NCBI GenBank assembly: GCA_905182985.1
Contig: CAJJDN010000083.1
Location: 68,007 to 132,006, forward strand
DNA: 64,000 nt
DNA from: Paramecium sonneborni
Taxonomy: Eukaryota; Ciliophora; Oligohymenophorea; Peniculida; Parameciidae
Direction: 5' to 3'
Every line of letters begins with the position of its first letter. The first letter of the stretch is position 1. Positions 11,822-24,100 of the stretch are shown piece after piece. A model generated the notes under the pieces. That model saw nothing but the letters and a program-made list of their open reading frames with translations, had not been told where the DNA came from and ran no database searches. A program made the translations under genes and the position numbers.

Positions 11822-11892
11822 AGGATCGTAGTGTAATGGTAACACGTGGGACATCCGAATTCTAAAAAGGTGGTTCGATTCCATCCGATCTT
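11822..11892 (+). tRNA. tRNA-like gene 1, anticodon uncertain
   Basis: A 71-nt sequence folds as a tRNA: a 7-bp acceptor (AGGATCG with CGATCTT), a perfect 4-bp D stem (GTGT/ACAC) and a T arm with a canonical TTCGATT loop closed by GGTGG/CCATC. Internal A and B promoter boxes are present and a T run follows, fitting RNA polymerase III. The anticodon stem TGGGA/TTCTA leaves an eight-base loop (CATCCGAA). A normal loop has seven bases with U33, so the anticodon could read TCC or, if one base is bulged, CCG. It could be functional, with a base modification or bulge, or a decaying copy. Confidence 0.7.
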
Positions 11893-11983
11893 CTTTTTTT
11901 ATTATCGTAAATTTTAATTAATTTATAATAAAAATATATAAAAATTTTAAATTTTAAATAAGCATAATCTATATACCTAATTA

Positions 11984-12055
11984 AAGATTGTAGTGTAGTG
12001 GTTATCATTTGGAATGTCCAAATTTCAAGACTATGGTTCGATTCCATACAATCTT
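11984..12055 (+). tRNA. tRNA-like gene 2, anticodon uncertain
   Basis: A 72-nt tRNA-like sequence with a perfect 7-bp acceptor (AAGATTG with CAATCTT), a T arm TATGG-TTCGATT-CCATA and an A box like its neighbour's, followed by a T run. It shares its A- and B-box segments with the tRNA-like gene 160 bp upstream, so the two may be related copies. The D stem is imperfect. The anticodon arm pairs best as TTGGAA/TTTCAA around TGTCCAAA, again an eight-base loop and a long arm. Possible anticodons are TCC or CCA. The identity cannot be set by eye. Confidence 0.65.
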
Positions 12056-12139
12056 ATTTTTTATTATTGTAAATTTAAATATTTATTAATTTAAATAATT
12101 TATATGATTAATTTTTAAGACACATAAAGATTTTTTAGA

Positions 12140-14265
12140 TCATTTTTCTGTAAGCTCTCTAAAACCTTTCCAATCTTTTGGAGCCTTACCTCCACTAGAA
12201 TGAATAACTTCTAAAAGAGTATTTGATGGTCCATCCTTATGTTCTGGAATCATTGTCTAAATATTAAATTAAAATTTAATACTAAAGTTTTTGAGAATAT
12301 AGATTATGCATCTCCCCAGTTTCCTTTGATATATTAATCAAATCCTTATTTCCAAGTTTCATAAAATTACTAGATTAAAAAATAATCATAAATTACTTAT
12401 GTATATGGTTCTCTAGCAGCTGCTAATTCATCATCTTTTTCAAAAAGATTAGTAATATTTGTTTAATTATTCATAACTTATTTCATCTATTGGTCTCTTT
12501 TAAATCTATTTAAAACTCTAAATTTTTTTGATTCTTTTTAAGTCATTTAAGATACATCAAATTTATCTCTAAGAATTTCGATTTTAGATTATAAATTTTT
12601 GATTGACATATCTACAGTATGTAGTTCTTAAAATAGAATAATTGAATACCTAGAGGAACAATACTTCCTTTAACAGTAACGATGTCAATCATTCTCATTT
12701 GTTTTTAGCATTCATCAGTCAAATACTATTTTAGAATACCACTAACAAGAATAAGTGCTCCAAATTATTTTGTTGCTGCTTCTAATCTTGATGCCATATT
12801 AACATTAGGACTAAGATATGAAGCATCGATTTTAAATCCAGAACCTATTGCTCCTTCTATACCCCAACCCATATGTAAACCAAAACCCATCTTAACAGAA
12901 TAATCTTTCATTCTAGCATTTAAACCTTCATGTTTCTTATATTTCTCAAGCTTTTTAGAAATAGAAATTGCAGTTATAATTTTAAGAAATGCCATTACTG
13001 CCATATCTCCTTTTTATTTTATGTATCTTTCATTTTTTAATTTTAAACTTTTAGGATTATCAGGATCTGGATGATAATCATCAGGAGAATATTTCCAAAC
13101 TAAAAGAAAAGCATCACCTATATTTTTATTTGCTGATCCACTCATAGAATCAACAGTTGAATGTACAATCTCAGCAATCTCATTAACAAAAACCATTACC
13201 CCTTATTATAATACTTCAGTAGCCTATTTTTTTATTTATTATATATTTACATCAGTGAAATTTCTAATATCACAAAATCCAAATATTGCTAATATCTTTT
13301 TTCCTGGAATCATAGGATCTACACTACCTCCCTTTTTTATATTTTCAGCAATAATCTCAGAACCTGCTTCTCCAAATCCAACTGCCAATAATGCACCTAC
13401 TTTCATTATTAATCTTTAAAGAACATATGTCTCCATATGTTTTTCAATCTCTTTCTATTTTATTTTCTCCACATCTTAACTTTTTTCTAATTCCTCCATA
13501 ATTAAATCTTCTTATTCTTCAATATTTACTGCTTCTAGTGGATTTGCTGCTATCATTTCTATCTTCTACATCATTCCTTCTATAGGATCAATAACTAAAT
13601 CTGACACATCTTTATTAAACATTATAGCTGATACTGCTAAAACTATACAAACAAATATTGTTTAAAATATTGATAAAATAGCATTTGTTTAATTATAAAC
13701 AACTAAATCAGCTGCTGCATAACATTAAAGGTTCGATCCATCAGATTTTACATAATATTATAAATCTGAAAATCTATATTATTCTTTATTTTCATATGCA
13801 GGAACTTCGAAAATTTCAGAATTTGTCTAATAATTCCATTCATTTAGATTTGTATTTCCATCTCCTTTCAAATTAACATCAACACTATAAATTGGATATA
13901 TCTCACCAATATGAAATTAGGCATATTGATATAAAAGAGATTTCATTATATCAGGCTTATCTTTAAATTAATAAATTCGGTAAATTCCGGAATCATAACT
14001 ACTGATTGTTTCTTAATAAGTATCTAAGGAAAGAATAGGTATACTTATTAATATTGCTAAAATAATAGTAATGACCCTTCTCATTACTAAATCAGATAAT
14101 TATGCTCCAACTATTGATTCTTTTATTTAATTTTCTGCTTAAGATGATTATTGAGAAGATTTTTATTGAGAATTTTAATTTCTATCAGCTATTTAGGCAC
14201 CTTCAATTTCATTTTATGAATTTCTTGATTCTTCATTTTATGGTAAAATTTAATTAATAGATATA

Positions 14266-14308
<43 letters not shown>

Positions 14309-15318
14309 CTTAATTTTTACTTTATTATGCTTATCTTAATAAATCTTAAAGTAATTTTTTTTGCTATTCTCTTTCCATCTACTAACGTGCATGTTTATAT
14401 AGTTTGACTAATCTTACAAGTCTTATAACTCTAATAACTCTTGCTGCTTTTCTTGCAGCTCTAGATGCTGTTCCAATTGATTTAATTTAAGCTGCACTTG
14501 TTAAATCTCCAGAATACCATGTATCTGTTATCCAACCTAAATCTAATATCATTGTTATTGTTGAAATAACATCTAATATAAAATAAAACTAAATTATTGA
14601 TTTAACTTACATTGAATATATATTCTGGTTTTGCAATACTAGTAAGTGTAATTTCTACTATAAATGCAACCATGCATATAACAGTTAGAACAAAGAATAC
14701 ATCATCTCCTTACTTATCTACTGATAGTATTCGAACATCATCACCAAATAATGCATATATAGTAACGATTGCCATAATTATTGAAAATACTGTGCTTTCT
14801 GTTATCTTCAATATCCTTTTTGATAAATCAGATTGTTGTTTTAATTGAGAATGTCGAATCTTAACTCTACTGTTCATTCTTTTTAGACGTCTCTATTGTT
14901 ATACTAATACAGTAAATCAAAAAGAAGTACATTATTGAGAAGGTTTGGAATCTCCTTAACTTTTAATAGAGACATCATCTTAACTCAAATGAACAGAACC
15001 TCGCATAGGTTTGGACTATTTTTTTGTTTCCTAAGGATCAGGATCAGCCTTCTTAATTAAAGGTTAAGCTTGCTATTTCTAAGTTAACTAAATAAGTCTA
15101 AACCTTTACTAGAGATATTTAATTTGGACCATTAGTTTCTGTAGGAGGTTTTATTGATCTATCAGATGGTAACTGTAGCTATAGTAAATAATAAATTATA
15201 CTTGTTGAGGATTAGCTACCATTTGATTAAAATTTTTCACAACCTAAGCTGGTACAAATACTTCTCCTAATCCTTATTCAACTTAACCCAACCTTTCTTG
15301 GTCATTTTATGAGTTCAT
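12140..15318 (-). CDS. Adenylyl cyclase with voltage-sensor module and extracellular loop domain
   Basis: About 993 residues that should convert ATP to cAMP. Order: a Gln/Lys-rich N-terminus, a four-helix voltage sensor (about 145-265) whose S4 reads ARKAARVIRVIRLVRLVKLY, a Gln run, then one membrane helix (ITIILAILISIPILSL), about 120 mostly polar residues and a second helix (TIFVCIVLAVSAIMF). A linker leads to a class III cyclase domain (about 650-830). Metal Asp residues lie in FCDIRNFTD and NIGDAFLLVW. The K of NKNIGD and the D of IDASYLSPNVNMASRLEA are the adenine-type specificity pair, and N and R of NVNMASR are the transition-state residues. Eight introns are needed: 15179-15201, 15088-15109, 14904-14930, 14589-14610, 13224-13250, 12627-12649 (AAG), 12370-12396 and 12257-12282. 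Ciliate cyclases linked to membrane excitability are known. No pore follows S4. Confidence 0.9.
14268..14306. repeat. (TTA)13 microsatellite inside the cyclase gene
   Basis: Thirteen perfect TTA units, read on the minus strand as thirteen TAA codons, give a pure glutamine run (about residue 306) in the linker after the voltage sensor. Under the standard code it would be thirteen consecutive stops, so it shows the code reassignment directly. Length polymorphism is likely. Confidence 0.9.
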
Positions 15319-15656
15319 AATTTAATAAAATAATTATAGTTTCATAATATATCATAAACTCACCCTTAAGAAGAAACAAAAAAAACATAAGATAAATCGT
15401 AAAAATGTATTAATATCTTACTATTGATCCTTAATTCTAAAGTGATATTCAAAATTGATTATTTTAATGGAAATTATTTATTTCTTTGAATTGGATAAAT
15501 TTTATAAAGCTTTAAAGTAAATCAAATAAATCTCAACATATAATTATAACTATTATAATCTTTTGTGAATTCTTTTAAATTATAAGAAATTAAATTGATA
15601 AGTTATTCATTTAATAGATATGAACCATTAAAATTAATAAACTTTATTTATTCAAT
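15319..15656. other. Intergenic, nothing recognised
   Basis: 338 bp between the cyclase start and the B9D1 stop. Very AT-rich, with no spliced frame, RNA motif or repeat that I can support. It must contain the cyclase promoter. Confidence 0.6.
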
Positions 15657-16449
15657 TCATAAATAACCAAATTTATCAAAATTTACTAATGTTACATGAA
15701 ATTTAACTTTTACATAACCTACAGATTTTACTCTAGTTACTTCTCTTCCTTCACCTGAAGAGATTACTTTATCAAAATTTTTAAGTTCAGCAGTATTTCC
15801 TAATAAATATCCTAAAAATCCAGTGAAACCTGAAATTGGTAGAGGTTTGAATATTCGAATTATTCTTTCATGACTAAAAACTCTATTTATCAATAATACT
15901 ATCCTGGTTAAGTTGGAACATGAACTGATCCATATCCTTTTGCTACACTTCTTCCCATAAAATCTGGACCTGATAATCTAACTACTACTTAGGGCCAACC
16001 AAAAATATTTTTAGTTTGAAAATTACATTCAAAAGGGAAATTCCAAACAATATTTCTAGAATGTAAATTTCTTGATGTGCTTAATTAAGATATCCCACTA
16101 GGTTCTGCATCATCTGCATTATTCTATTATTATTTTATATTTTACACTAGTTTTCAAATATGTCCAATCATCTCCTCCATATTTTACTGCATATTCTATT
16201 CTTAATGATTCTTCATCTTCACACTTAATTATAAAAATACTTATTTACTTCACCACACTCAAGAACTCCACTAAAATTCAAAAACATCGAATCAGGTTAT
16301 ATATTTCTTGGATCCATCATCTCTTCTTAAATTCTAGAAACTCCATCTTAAAATTATTGAGGTTGTGAAAATCCAAAGTTTTAGTTTGTTTACCCTTTTA
16401 TTGACCCTTAATCTGATACATCTTTTTTATAATTTCTTGTATTCATCAT
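15657..16449 (-). CDS. B9D1: B9 domain-containing protein 1, ciliary transition zone
   Basis: About 239 residues matching B9D1, part of the B9/MKS complex that forms the gate at the base of cilia. Signature segments are NIVWNFPFECNFQTKNIFGW, GPDFMGRSVAKGYGSVHVP and GEGREVTRVKSVGYVKVKFH, which track the human protein across the whole B9 (C2-like) fold. The N-terminus is longer and polar. Three introns: 16224-16248 (25 nt, ends AAG), 16124-16145 (22 nt) and 15874-15899 (26 nt). The last restores the P-G-x-H-x-R segment of the family. The start at 16449 is followed by a second ATG at 16446, and either could be used. This fits a heavily ciliated cell. Confidence 0.93.
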
Positions 16450-17465
16450 TATCAATTTTTTTAAATAAATAAATTAACAAACAAACTTTTACTTGTTCCA
16501 TGTAAAATTAAATGAATCACTTCTATTTCACTTAACTTTTTACAATTTCATATTTGTAATGTAAAAATATATTATCCTTAAAAAAAGAGACTTTTTTTTA
16601 TTTTTTAATAAATATTAGAATCAATTAGAGTATTTTTTTATTTTATTGAGGGCCAAATATATATAATAAATTTTCAGTTTTTAATAACTCAAAAATTAAA
16701 ATTAATCTCAATTTATTAAAATATATCTCTATAAGTGCTTACATTATTTTCTAAAGTTTATAATCTAAAATAATATATAAAATTTTTATGGCTTCTCATT
16801 ATTATTAATTTTAAAATGATACTTCCCATTTATATGTAATATTTGTGTAACTATTACAAAAATAAGAAATATGCAATTGCAATCTAATGTTAAAATTACA
16901 GCATTTTCTGACATTAGCTTTATATAGATCCGAAATTATTTATCTAAAAAAGAATGAATTAGAATATTTTTTAATATTTAACTCTTTCTAGTCGCACATA
17001 TAATATAAAAATTTCCTTATTAACTTATTTTGCTCGTAAAATATATTTTTTTGAGATATTTTAAAAACAAATACCAAAATTCTTGAAAAATATATTTGTT
17101 CTCTAATTATAAGCATCTTGAAGAGTTAAGTCAGAACTTATCAATTATTAATTGATTTGTTACATATAAGATGTTGATTCAAAAATAGTTTAAAAATAAT
17201 GCAATCATAAACTTATAGACGTTTCATTAAATAATTTATCTTAATAATTATTTCAAATACATTTTTTTAGATGCCATACCTTCAAAGGTTTGAAAATGAC
17301 ATAAAAATTTGAATAAATATGTGGTTGATGATTTTTAAATGTTTAATTTAATAAGTTTAGATTATCTAATAGATTTAAAATTTATAATTTTGAGTTAAAA
17401 ATAAAAATTAATATAAATAAAAAAATAATACAAAATAATCAAAACACTTTTTAAAATGGATTAGA
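16450..17465. other. 1-kb intergenic region without recognisable gene
   Basis: About 1016 bp between the B9D1 start and the CK1 stop. The base composition is even more AT-skewed than in genes, TGA is frequent in all frames, and no splice combination gave a family I know. A decayed gene or non-coding RNA cannot be excluded. It should include the B9D1 promoter at its left end. Confidence 0.5.
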
Positions 17466-18982
17466 TCAATGATGCAATTAATGTTTAAAAGGGAAAGCTT
17501 CAATATTTTTAAAGTGTAAGTTTGCATCATCTTAAGCTAACAAATCTAAATCATTGAAAGATTCAAAATCTTATTCTACTTATTCAATAGTTTTCATCCT
17601 TTCATGAAAATGTTTACTCGTCTCTTTACAAAAGGTTTATTATTATTTTTATACAACTGTTTGACTTTTTTTTTGGTTTCTTGGTATTTATTATTGCATG
17701 AATCTTCTATATTTATCAACTTCAATAATATTTTTTTGACTAGATTGATAATTTATCATTTTTGAAGTTCCTTAAGTATATATGCTAACTCCCTAATATA
17801 GTATAATATATAATATACATTTCGACTTCTATTTTCAAAATTTTCTGGTTCAGGAATGATTAAATGATTTGAAAGTTATTTTTTAGTATTTTCAACAATT
17901 GCTGTTGATCTCTTAATTGTACTTCTAACAGCAGGAGGATTGGCTAATTTAGTTTATTGAGTCTATTTTTTATTTTTAACTTCTGCTAATTTTTCCCAAT
18001 CAAACATATAAAAAGATTCTTCACATTCTTTCTCACTGATTGTTTTTCTAAATTAATCTTTAAGAAAAGCATAATTTGGAGATTCTGAAAATTCTCTTGA
18101 TTTGGCGTGTTATAACAATAATAGATAGCACTAAATAAATTTTTTGTTTTTACTTAAGGTAATTCTTCTGTCAATTCTTCTAATTTAACATTTTTCTTCA
18201 TTTCAAATATAGTTTAATATTTTTCATGTTTATCTGCAATTTAAAGATTCATCCAAGGAAGTTTTCCAAGGTTTAAATAAATTAACACATAAGCTAAGCT
18301 TTCTAAATCATCTTTTCTAGATTATTCTAATCCTTAATGAGCTGCAATACTTGCATATCTAGCAGTTCCAATGATTCCTTTTTTATCAGATAAAGTTATA
18401 TGTTACCCATTACTATCCTTAAAATATTTAGCTAATCCAAAATCAATTAAATAAACAATATGGGTATCTATATATCCAATCACCATATTTTCTGGTTTTA
18501 AATCTCTATGAATAATATTTTTGTTATGTAAAGATTCCAATCTTTCAATTAATTGGAGAGATAGTTTAAGACAAGACAATTATGTAAAACCTTTACTTCT
18601 TCTTAACAGATATTCTAAATTATGACCTAAATAAGTTATCATACAATAATTATAATTTTCATCTCTTCCATAATATTGAATCTAAGGAAAACCTTTATTT
18701 AATTATTATTTTTATACCATCCACCCCACTTAACTCTAACAATACTTTAATCTCTCTAACTAACATGCTTGCTTAACCATTACTTCGATTCTCCCTTTTT
18801 TCAAATTTTGTTGCTACTATTTCTTTTGTTTCACTATTCTCTGTTTTAAAAATGTATCCAAAGCTACCTTATCCTACCTTCTCCAATAATATAAATTTAT
18901 CAGCAATTGTAGTTCCTACATGAAGATGAGAAATGTTTGTTTATAAATGTGTCTAATGCTTTTTAGTATTCCGATTCATCAT
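17466..18982 (-). CDS. Casein kinase 1 family protein kinase
   Basis: Ser/Thr kinase of about 480 residues in the CK1 family. It has the glycine loop LEKVGQGSFGYIF, the CK1-type lysine in [33 protein letters not shown] and the CK1 hallmark [26 protein letters not shown] follows. All catalytic residues (K, HRD, DFG) are present, so it should be active. A C-terminal extension of about 170 residues is basic and Gln-rich and unlike other kinases. Three introns: 18693-18717 (25 nt, ends AAG, within VDG-FPQI), 18131-18153 (23 nt) and 17793-17818 (26 nt). CK1 genes form large families in ciliates, so the specific orthologue is not assigned. Confidence 0.93.
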
Positions 18983-19302
18983 TAGACAATTTTAATATAA
19001 TAATTTATTTCTTGCAAAAATAATAAATTATAATTAAAATTATTTTATTTAATGTTTTTCAACTAACTGCTTAGCATAAAAGAATTTAATTGTTTAATTT
19101 TTTAAAATATTTTTCTAATTCATAAAATTCAAAAACATCAGTAAAAAATAGTTATTATCATTAGTCAATATCCATAATAAAGGATATTAATGAATTATAA
19201 TTAATTTAACATTATAAAGAATATTTCGATATATTTATTCATATCATATTTCGTTAAAATGTCAAATCAAACTAAAAAGATTGTATTTTGTAATTAAATA
19301 AA
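18983..19302. other. Intergenic between divergent genes
   Basis: 320 bp holding the promoters of CK1 (minus) and the coiled-coil gene (plus). An alternative upstream ATG at about 19258 opens a frame that meets TGA and did not connect by a canonical intron. Nothing else seen. Confidence 0.5.
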
Positions 19303-20219
19303 ATGAGTTAAAATAGTTTTGTATTTGTAAATACTAAAGAAGAAATTGCTTAAAAGAGAGTCAAATCTCTAAAATTCTAACTAAAGGCACTAAATTAAAA
19401 GAATAATGTTCTGCAATAAAAAATAAAGAGCGTTAATAGAGTCAATTTAGACAATACTAAATCACCAGTGTCTTAATTATAAGAGAATTTACATTTTGAT
19501 AGAAGATAAGTAATTGAACTCTTCAAACCAATAATTGCAAAAGAGGCAATCTACATAAGAAATGAGAGATACAAGAAAGAAAATTCGATGATATAATCGA
19601 AGATGAATGAGATTTAACAGAAAAAAATAAAGGTTAGATAAATTGAATAATTCGATGCTGACGCAATCAGAAGAGTGGCAGAGTTTAAAGAGAAAAGAGT
19701 TACTGAAATTCGATAAAGAAATGTTAAGGAAATGGAAATGAATAGATTATCAGTTTAAAGAAAGCTCGAGAATGTATAAGTCTTAGAGAATGAAGAAAAG
19801 GAATTAATGAATATGATCTAATTGTATTATTAATTCATTAACTTAGAGCTAAACTAAATAGCACATAATTATAATAGAGATACAACAGAGCTATAACATC
19901 ATCTGAAGATAGTTCGGTACTGCCACATATCAGAAATTTCAGTTATAATTAGAGATTTGAGTCACCATTTAAGAATCAAACACCGAATCATTTTTCACAA
20001 TAATTTTTGGATGATTGTTGCTCGAGTCAAAAGAAGCAGTCTCAATTCTTTCCTAACAGAAGAAAATCAAAATCAACTAATAAATTAATAAACTCTAACA
20101 TTAATGAGTTTAATGATACTCCTTAATGGAAAATTGACTTTAAGCAGTATGGTAATATAGACAATAAGGAAAACTTAGAGATTAAGAGAGATTCTTAAAG
20201 ATCATCAACTTAATTGTGA
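19303..20219 (+). CDS. Coiled-coil hypothetical protein
   Basis: About 297 residues. Residues about 10-180 are a highly charged helix (RRVAEFKEKRVTEIRQR, EMEMNRLSVQRKLENVQ) with clear heptad spacing, so a coiled coil. The C-terminal third is Ser/Asn/Gln-rich and polar. No membrane segment. One 23-nt intron (19824-19846, GTA...TAG) switches the frame between the coil and the tail. The start is at 19303 because an upstream ATG runs into TGA. It converges on the eIF4E2-like gene, with 135 bp between their stops. The family is not recognised. A cytoskeletal or basal-body role is possible from the coiled coil alone, which is weak evidence. Confidence 0.7.
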
Positions 20220-20354
20220 TATTGATGACGTTATTTGTATATAAATTCATTTTTTTTTGAGAATATATATATTTATAAATTTATTATATTATTCTTTTGA
20301 TGAATTACTAAAATTAGCGAAAAACATTTTAATAATGATTGATATGAATTATGA

Positions 20355-20868
20355 TCAGGTAAGTGGATGAAATGCAAATTCTATTTCTCTATCTTCTTTT
20401 AATTGCAGAATAGATTCTTTCAACCATTTTTCAATTGTTGTAAAAGCATCCATGCTATGTTTGATGTCTTTCACCCATAGAGACATTTAAATGAATCCTT
20501 TCTTTGTATGACAAACTATGCCATTGATAAATTCATGATAATCACAATCAGCACCAACAAATGAAAGCAGTAATTCTTCAAGAATCTAATTTCCAAGACT
20601 TTTTCTAACTTTGAAGATGAATCGTCCTCCAAATTTATTTTAAGGATCTTCCCAAACAGGTGTGATGTTCTTTTTGAAAAGAAATATTTGATTGCCTTCC
20701 GGTTATTACTCTGGTCTAACAATGTGTTAATAGTATGCCCAAAAATCTTCTGCTGTAGAAAATGATCCTTAATTGTCAATTTGCACATATACCAATCACT
20801 TCTTGAACATATTGTCCTTGTTTAAAGGTTCCCAACCAAAAAGTGAAATCTGAAGATAATTAAAGCAT
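20355..20868 (-). CDS. EIF4E2: eIF4E-family cap-binding protein, 4EHP/eIF4E2 type
   Basis: Cap-binding protein of about 162 residues. The segment FTFWLGTFKQGQY followed by SFSTAEDFWAYYQHIVRP aligns with eIF4E2 (4EHP), where a Tyr takes the place of the first cap-stacking Trp of eIF4E. The second cap-binding Trp is in VWEDPQNKFGGRF. The 4EHP type usually represses translation of bound mRNAs rather than starting it, so that role is likely here, by family. One 25-nt intron (20768-20792) ends AAG and must be removed to join EVIG to SFSTAEDFW across a TGA. The N-terminus is short, with almost nothing before the cap-binding fold. Confidence 0.88.
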
Positions 20869-21154
20869 AATTTATTTAAATTATTAAAAATAATATAAAT
20901 TGTGATTTTTGATTTCTTCAAGAATTTGATAGTAATTTCTTAACTTTAAATTAACATTATGATTGATGTACTTGATTTTGTAAGATAAAAAGAGTAAATT
21001 AAGTTTTTTTTTTGTATACATTGTTTTCTTTAATAAAGATTAATTGAAAATAGGAATTATATTGTATTTTTAATTAAGTGTTAGTAAATTTGGTATCAAT
21101 TTAATTTCTAATTGCAGTACTTATCAATCAGTAACTTTAATACAATAAAATAAA

Positions 21155-24100
21155 ATGATATTTTTAAATATTACAATTCTGAGTGTTCTAATATTGTTGA
21201 CTAAACAATTAATATAGGAGACTGAATTAGAAAGTTAAGCAATCTTTAAAAACTGCATCTCTTCAGAAGGTGGAAATTGCAAATTATGTCAAACCTAGAC
21301 ATTTCTTTTTAAATTGCCCTAAGACAATATCGAGTTGGGTTTGAAAGCAGGTACAAAAATTTGTGTAGAATGGTAAATATGATATTAAATATAAAACAGT
21401 CCATATAACGGGTTTCGTGATGATTATAATTTATATTGTGGAGATTGTCTTGATAATAGTTAGACTTGGGATTAGAGCCGATTATGCACATATGATTATA
21501 AGACAAAATCAACAGATGAAGATTCAATATTTCACAAAGTAAATAGAAGTGCAAAATAATTGTTTTATGTTATTGAATCAGGTCAAAAAGAAGTATTAAA
21601 TAAAAGTATAATTAGTATGTTACTTCAATGTGTGAAGGTTGTTCCAATTTTTGTAAATCAAAGAGTTAAGTTTGCTTCCCTGTGTCATTATAATATCAAT
21701 ATGATATAAATAACCTTTATATCGAATGTATGGAGGGTATTTAAAAATTTGAAAATAAGGATTTGCTTATAATGAAGTAAGTGGTGGATGTGATTCTTGT
21801 CCAGAGAATTGTTAGTCATGTGAAATAAATAATTTGAGATAAATAGATAGTGATGGAAAAGTTACAGTGAAAACAAAAAAGGATTGCCTAATTTGTAATA
21901 AAGGATTTAGTTTGATGACTACAAGAGAATAATTAAATAGTGTTGTAACTAATAGTTAATGTATTCCATGCTTTAGTGGTTGTAGTGAATGTTTTTTTGG
22001 AAACAATGAAGTGAATTTAAATACTGAACCATGGGATACTTTTAACAATGTAGATGGATTATTTTTACTACCAAATAGTTAACCTAGCAGTATATTTTAT
22101 TCTATTTTGGCTGTAAAAAATATATTTTAAAGATGCACTGAATGTGTTAGTACAACTTAAAGCACTTATATTCCATCATTAGATAAAAAGACATGTGTTA
22201 GATGTGGAACATCATGTAAAACTTGTGAATACGTTTCTTATACATTAAGCATAGATAAATAGTAATTATAATGATGATTTTATTAATAGTCCAACTAGAA
22301 ATAAAAACACAGTTATTGAAATCACAGATACAATTGAATCTGCCTATGTTATGAGATGTAGAGAATGTGATTCTTATCAATAAACATTTTTAGCAACAGG
22401 AGTTGGATGTACTGATTGTACAATCCTAAATTGTAAACTTTGTCATAAGGTTGGTGATCCTTAAGCTGGAGCAGATGGATCTTTTTCTACTCTAAATCCA
22501 GATTTCTAACCTTTAGAAAAAGAAGATTTCACTAAAGAAGAATGTTTATTATGTTAAGAGAACTTTTATCTTATTTCAAATCAATGTTTACCATATGAAG
22601 ATTATGCTGCTGATCCTAGTGATTCATAAACAAATATTCCTAACAAATGTTTAACTTTTCAAATTGATTCAAATAATAAACCACAATGTTTAAGTTGTGA
22701 TACTAAATAAACACTATTAAAATCAGAAGATACAGGATTATGGATATGTGAATAAACATGTTAAGAGAAACTATCAGATTATCTATGTTAATCTTGTTTA
22801 TATATTAATAATACCTACAGATGTTTATATTGTTTAGATGGCTTTTATGTTGACATTTAGAGTGGTAGATGTAAACCTTGTTCAGAAAATAGTTTCTGTA
22901 AGGAATGCTATCGATTTTCACTGATTAGTATTCATAGAACTGAATATTATTTATATACTGAAGATGGTGATGATTAAATCTATGGTCCTTATTGTTATAC
23001 TTGTAATGCAGGAGATAATGATAGAGGTCCCTTTTTAAACGATGATCTTAGATATTGTGAAAAAGGAGGACTAGCTTGTAAATTATTTTCTGCAAAGGGA
23101 AGCCAAGGATATTGTGATGTCTGTAATTATTCTAAATTGTCAAGTTCAATCACTAGATCATCTTCACTCGATCATACTGATTGTATTGAATGTCCTTAGT
23201 TTACTATTGGATGTCGTATTAGAACAAATGAAGAAATTGCTTTAGTTAATAAATTTTTTAATCCAACTCATCAAAAATATTTTGAATATTCGAGATTAGC
23301 CTTTAATTGTTAAGCAGAAACATCTTATTATTTAGATACTAATCTAGGTAGATGCATTTAAAAAAAAGATGGCCACTAATTTTGTGTTCGTTCTGATATT
23401 ATTGACTTATAAGCTGATTGTTCTCATTATGAAGATGATTTAGATAATATTTGGAAAATTAATTCACAATTTAGTGATATCACTTAAAAAAACACCACCA
23501 TTAATCTAGAAGAAAAAATAGATATTCTAGAAAGAAATCAATTATATATTGATTACAATGAAAAAGTTGTTAGTAAATTAATTATTAATCTTAAATTTAA
23601 ATATGATGCTGATCCTAAAAATAATAAATGCTATTTTCAGAAAAACACTTTATTCACAACTAATTTTAGAAGAAATGTATTTACTTTAAAAGAAATTGAA
23701 CTTCATATTTCAGTTGATAATGCCCCTCAAACAGAAAGGATTAAATGGTTTGTTCAAAATACTATTTATTTTGAATATTTTACTACTGTCAAATTGAGTT
23801 AAATAGAAATATTACCAGCTACTGATTTAGATCCATTAAATATGTACTCTAATATTTAAAGATATGATAAACCTTTTGGATTTGAACTTATTAAAAATGA
23901 TGGTTCTAGATTAATCTTTGAAAATGTTAAAATTGGAAATGGATTAGCAGAAGATCATTATCAATCTTATGAATATACTACACCTTATAGTGAAACATCT
24001 TAAAGTCTCAAAAAATTCAAACCTTTTTACACTGTTCTACTAAATACTTATGATATCTAATTTCATAATGTATTTGTAATGTCTTAAAATTATCTATTAG

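Noticed and set aside
11862..12047. Small minus-strand ORF covering the tRNA-like genes
   Set aside because: It is an antisense shadow of two RNA genes with clear folds.
19258..19302. Earlier ATG for the coiled-coil gene
   Set aside because: The frame hits TGA, and available introns do not restore the downstream frame.
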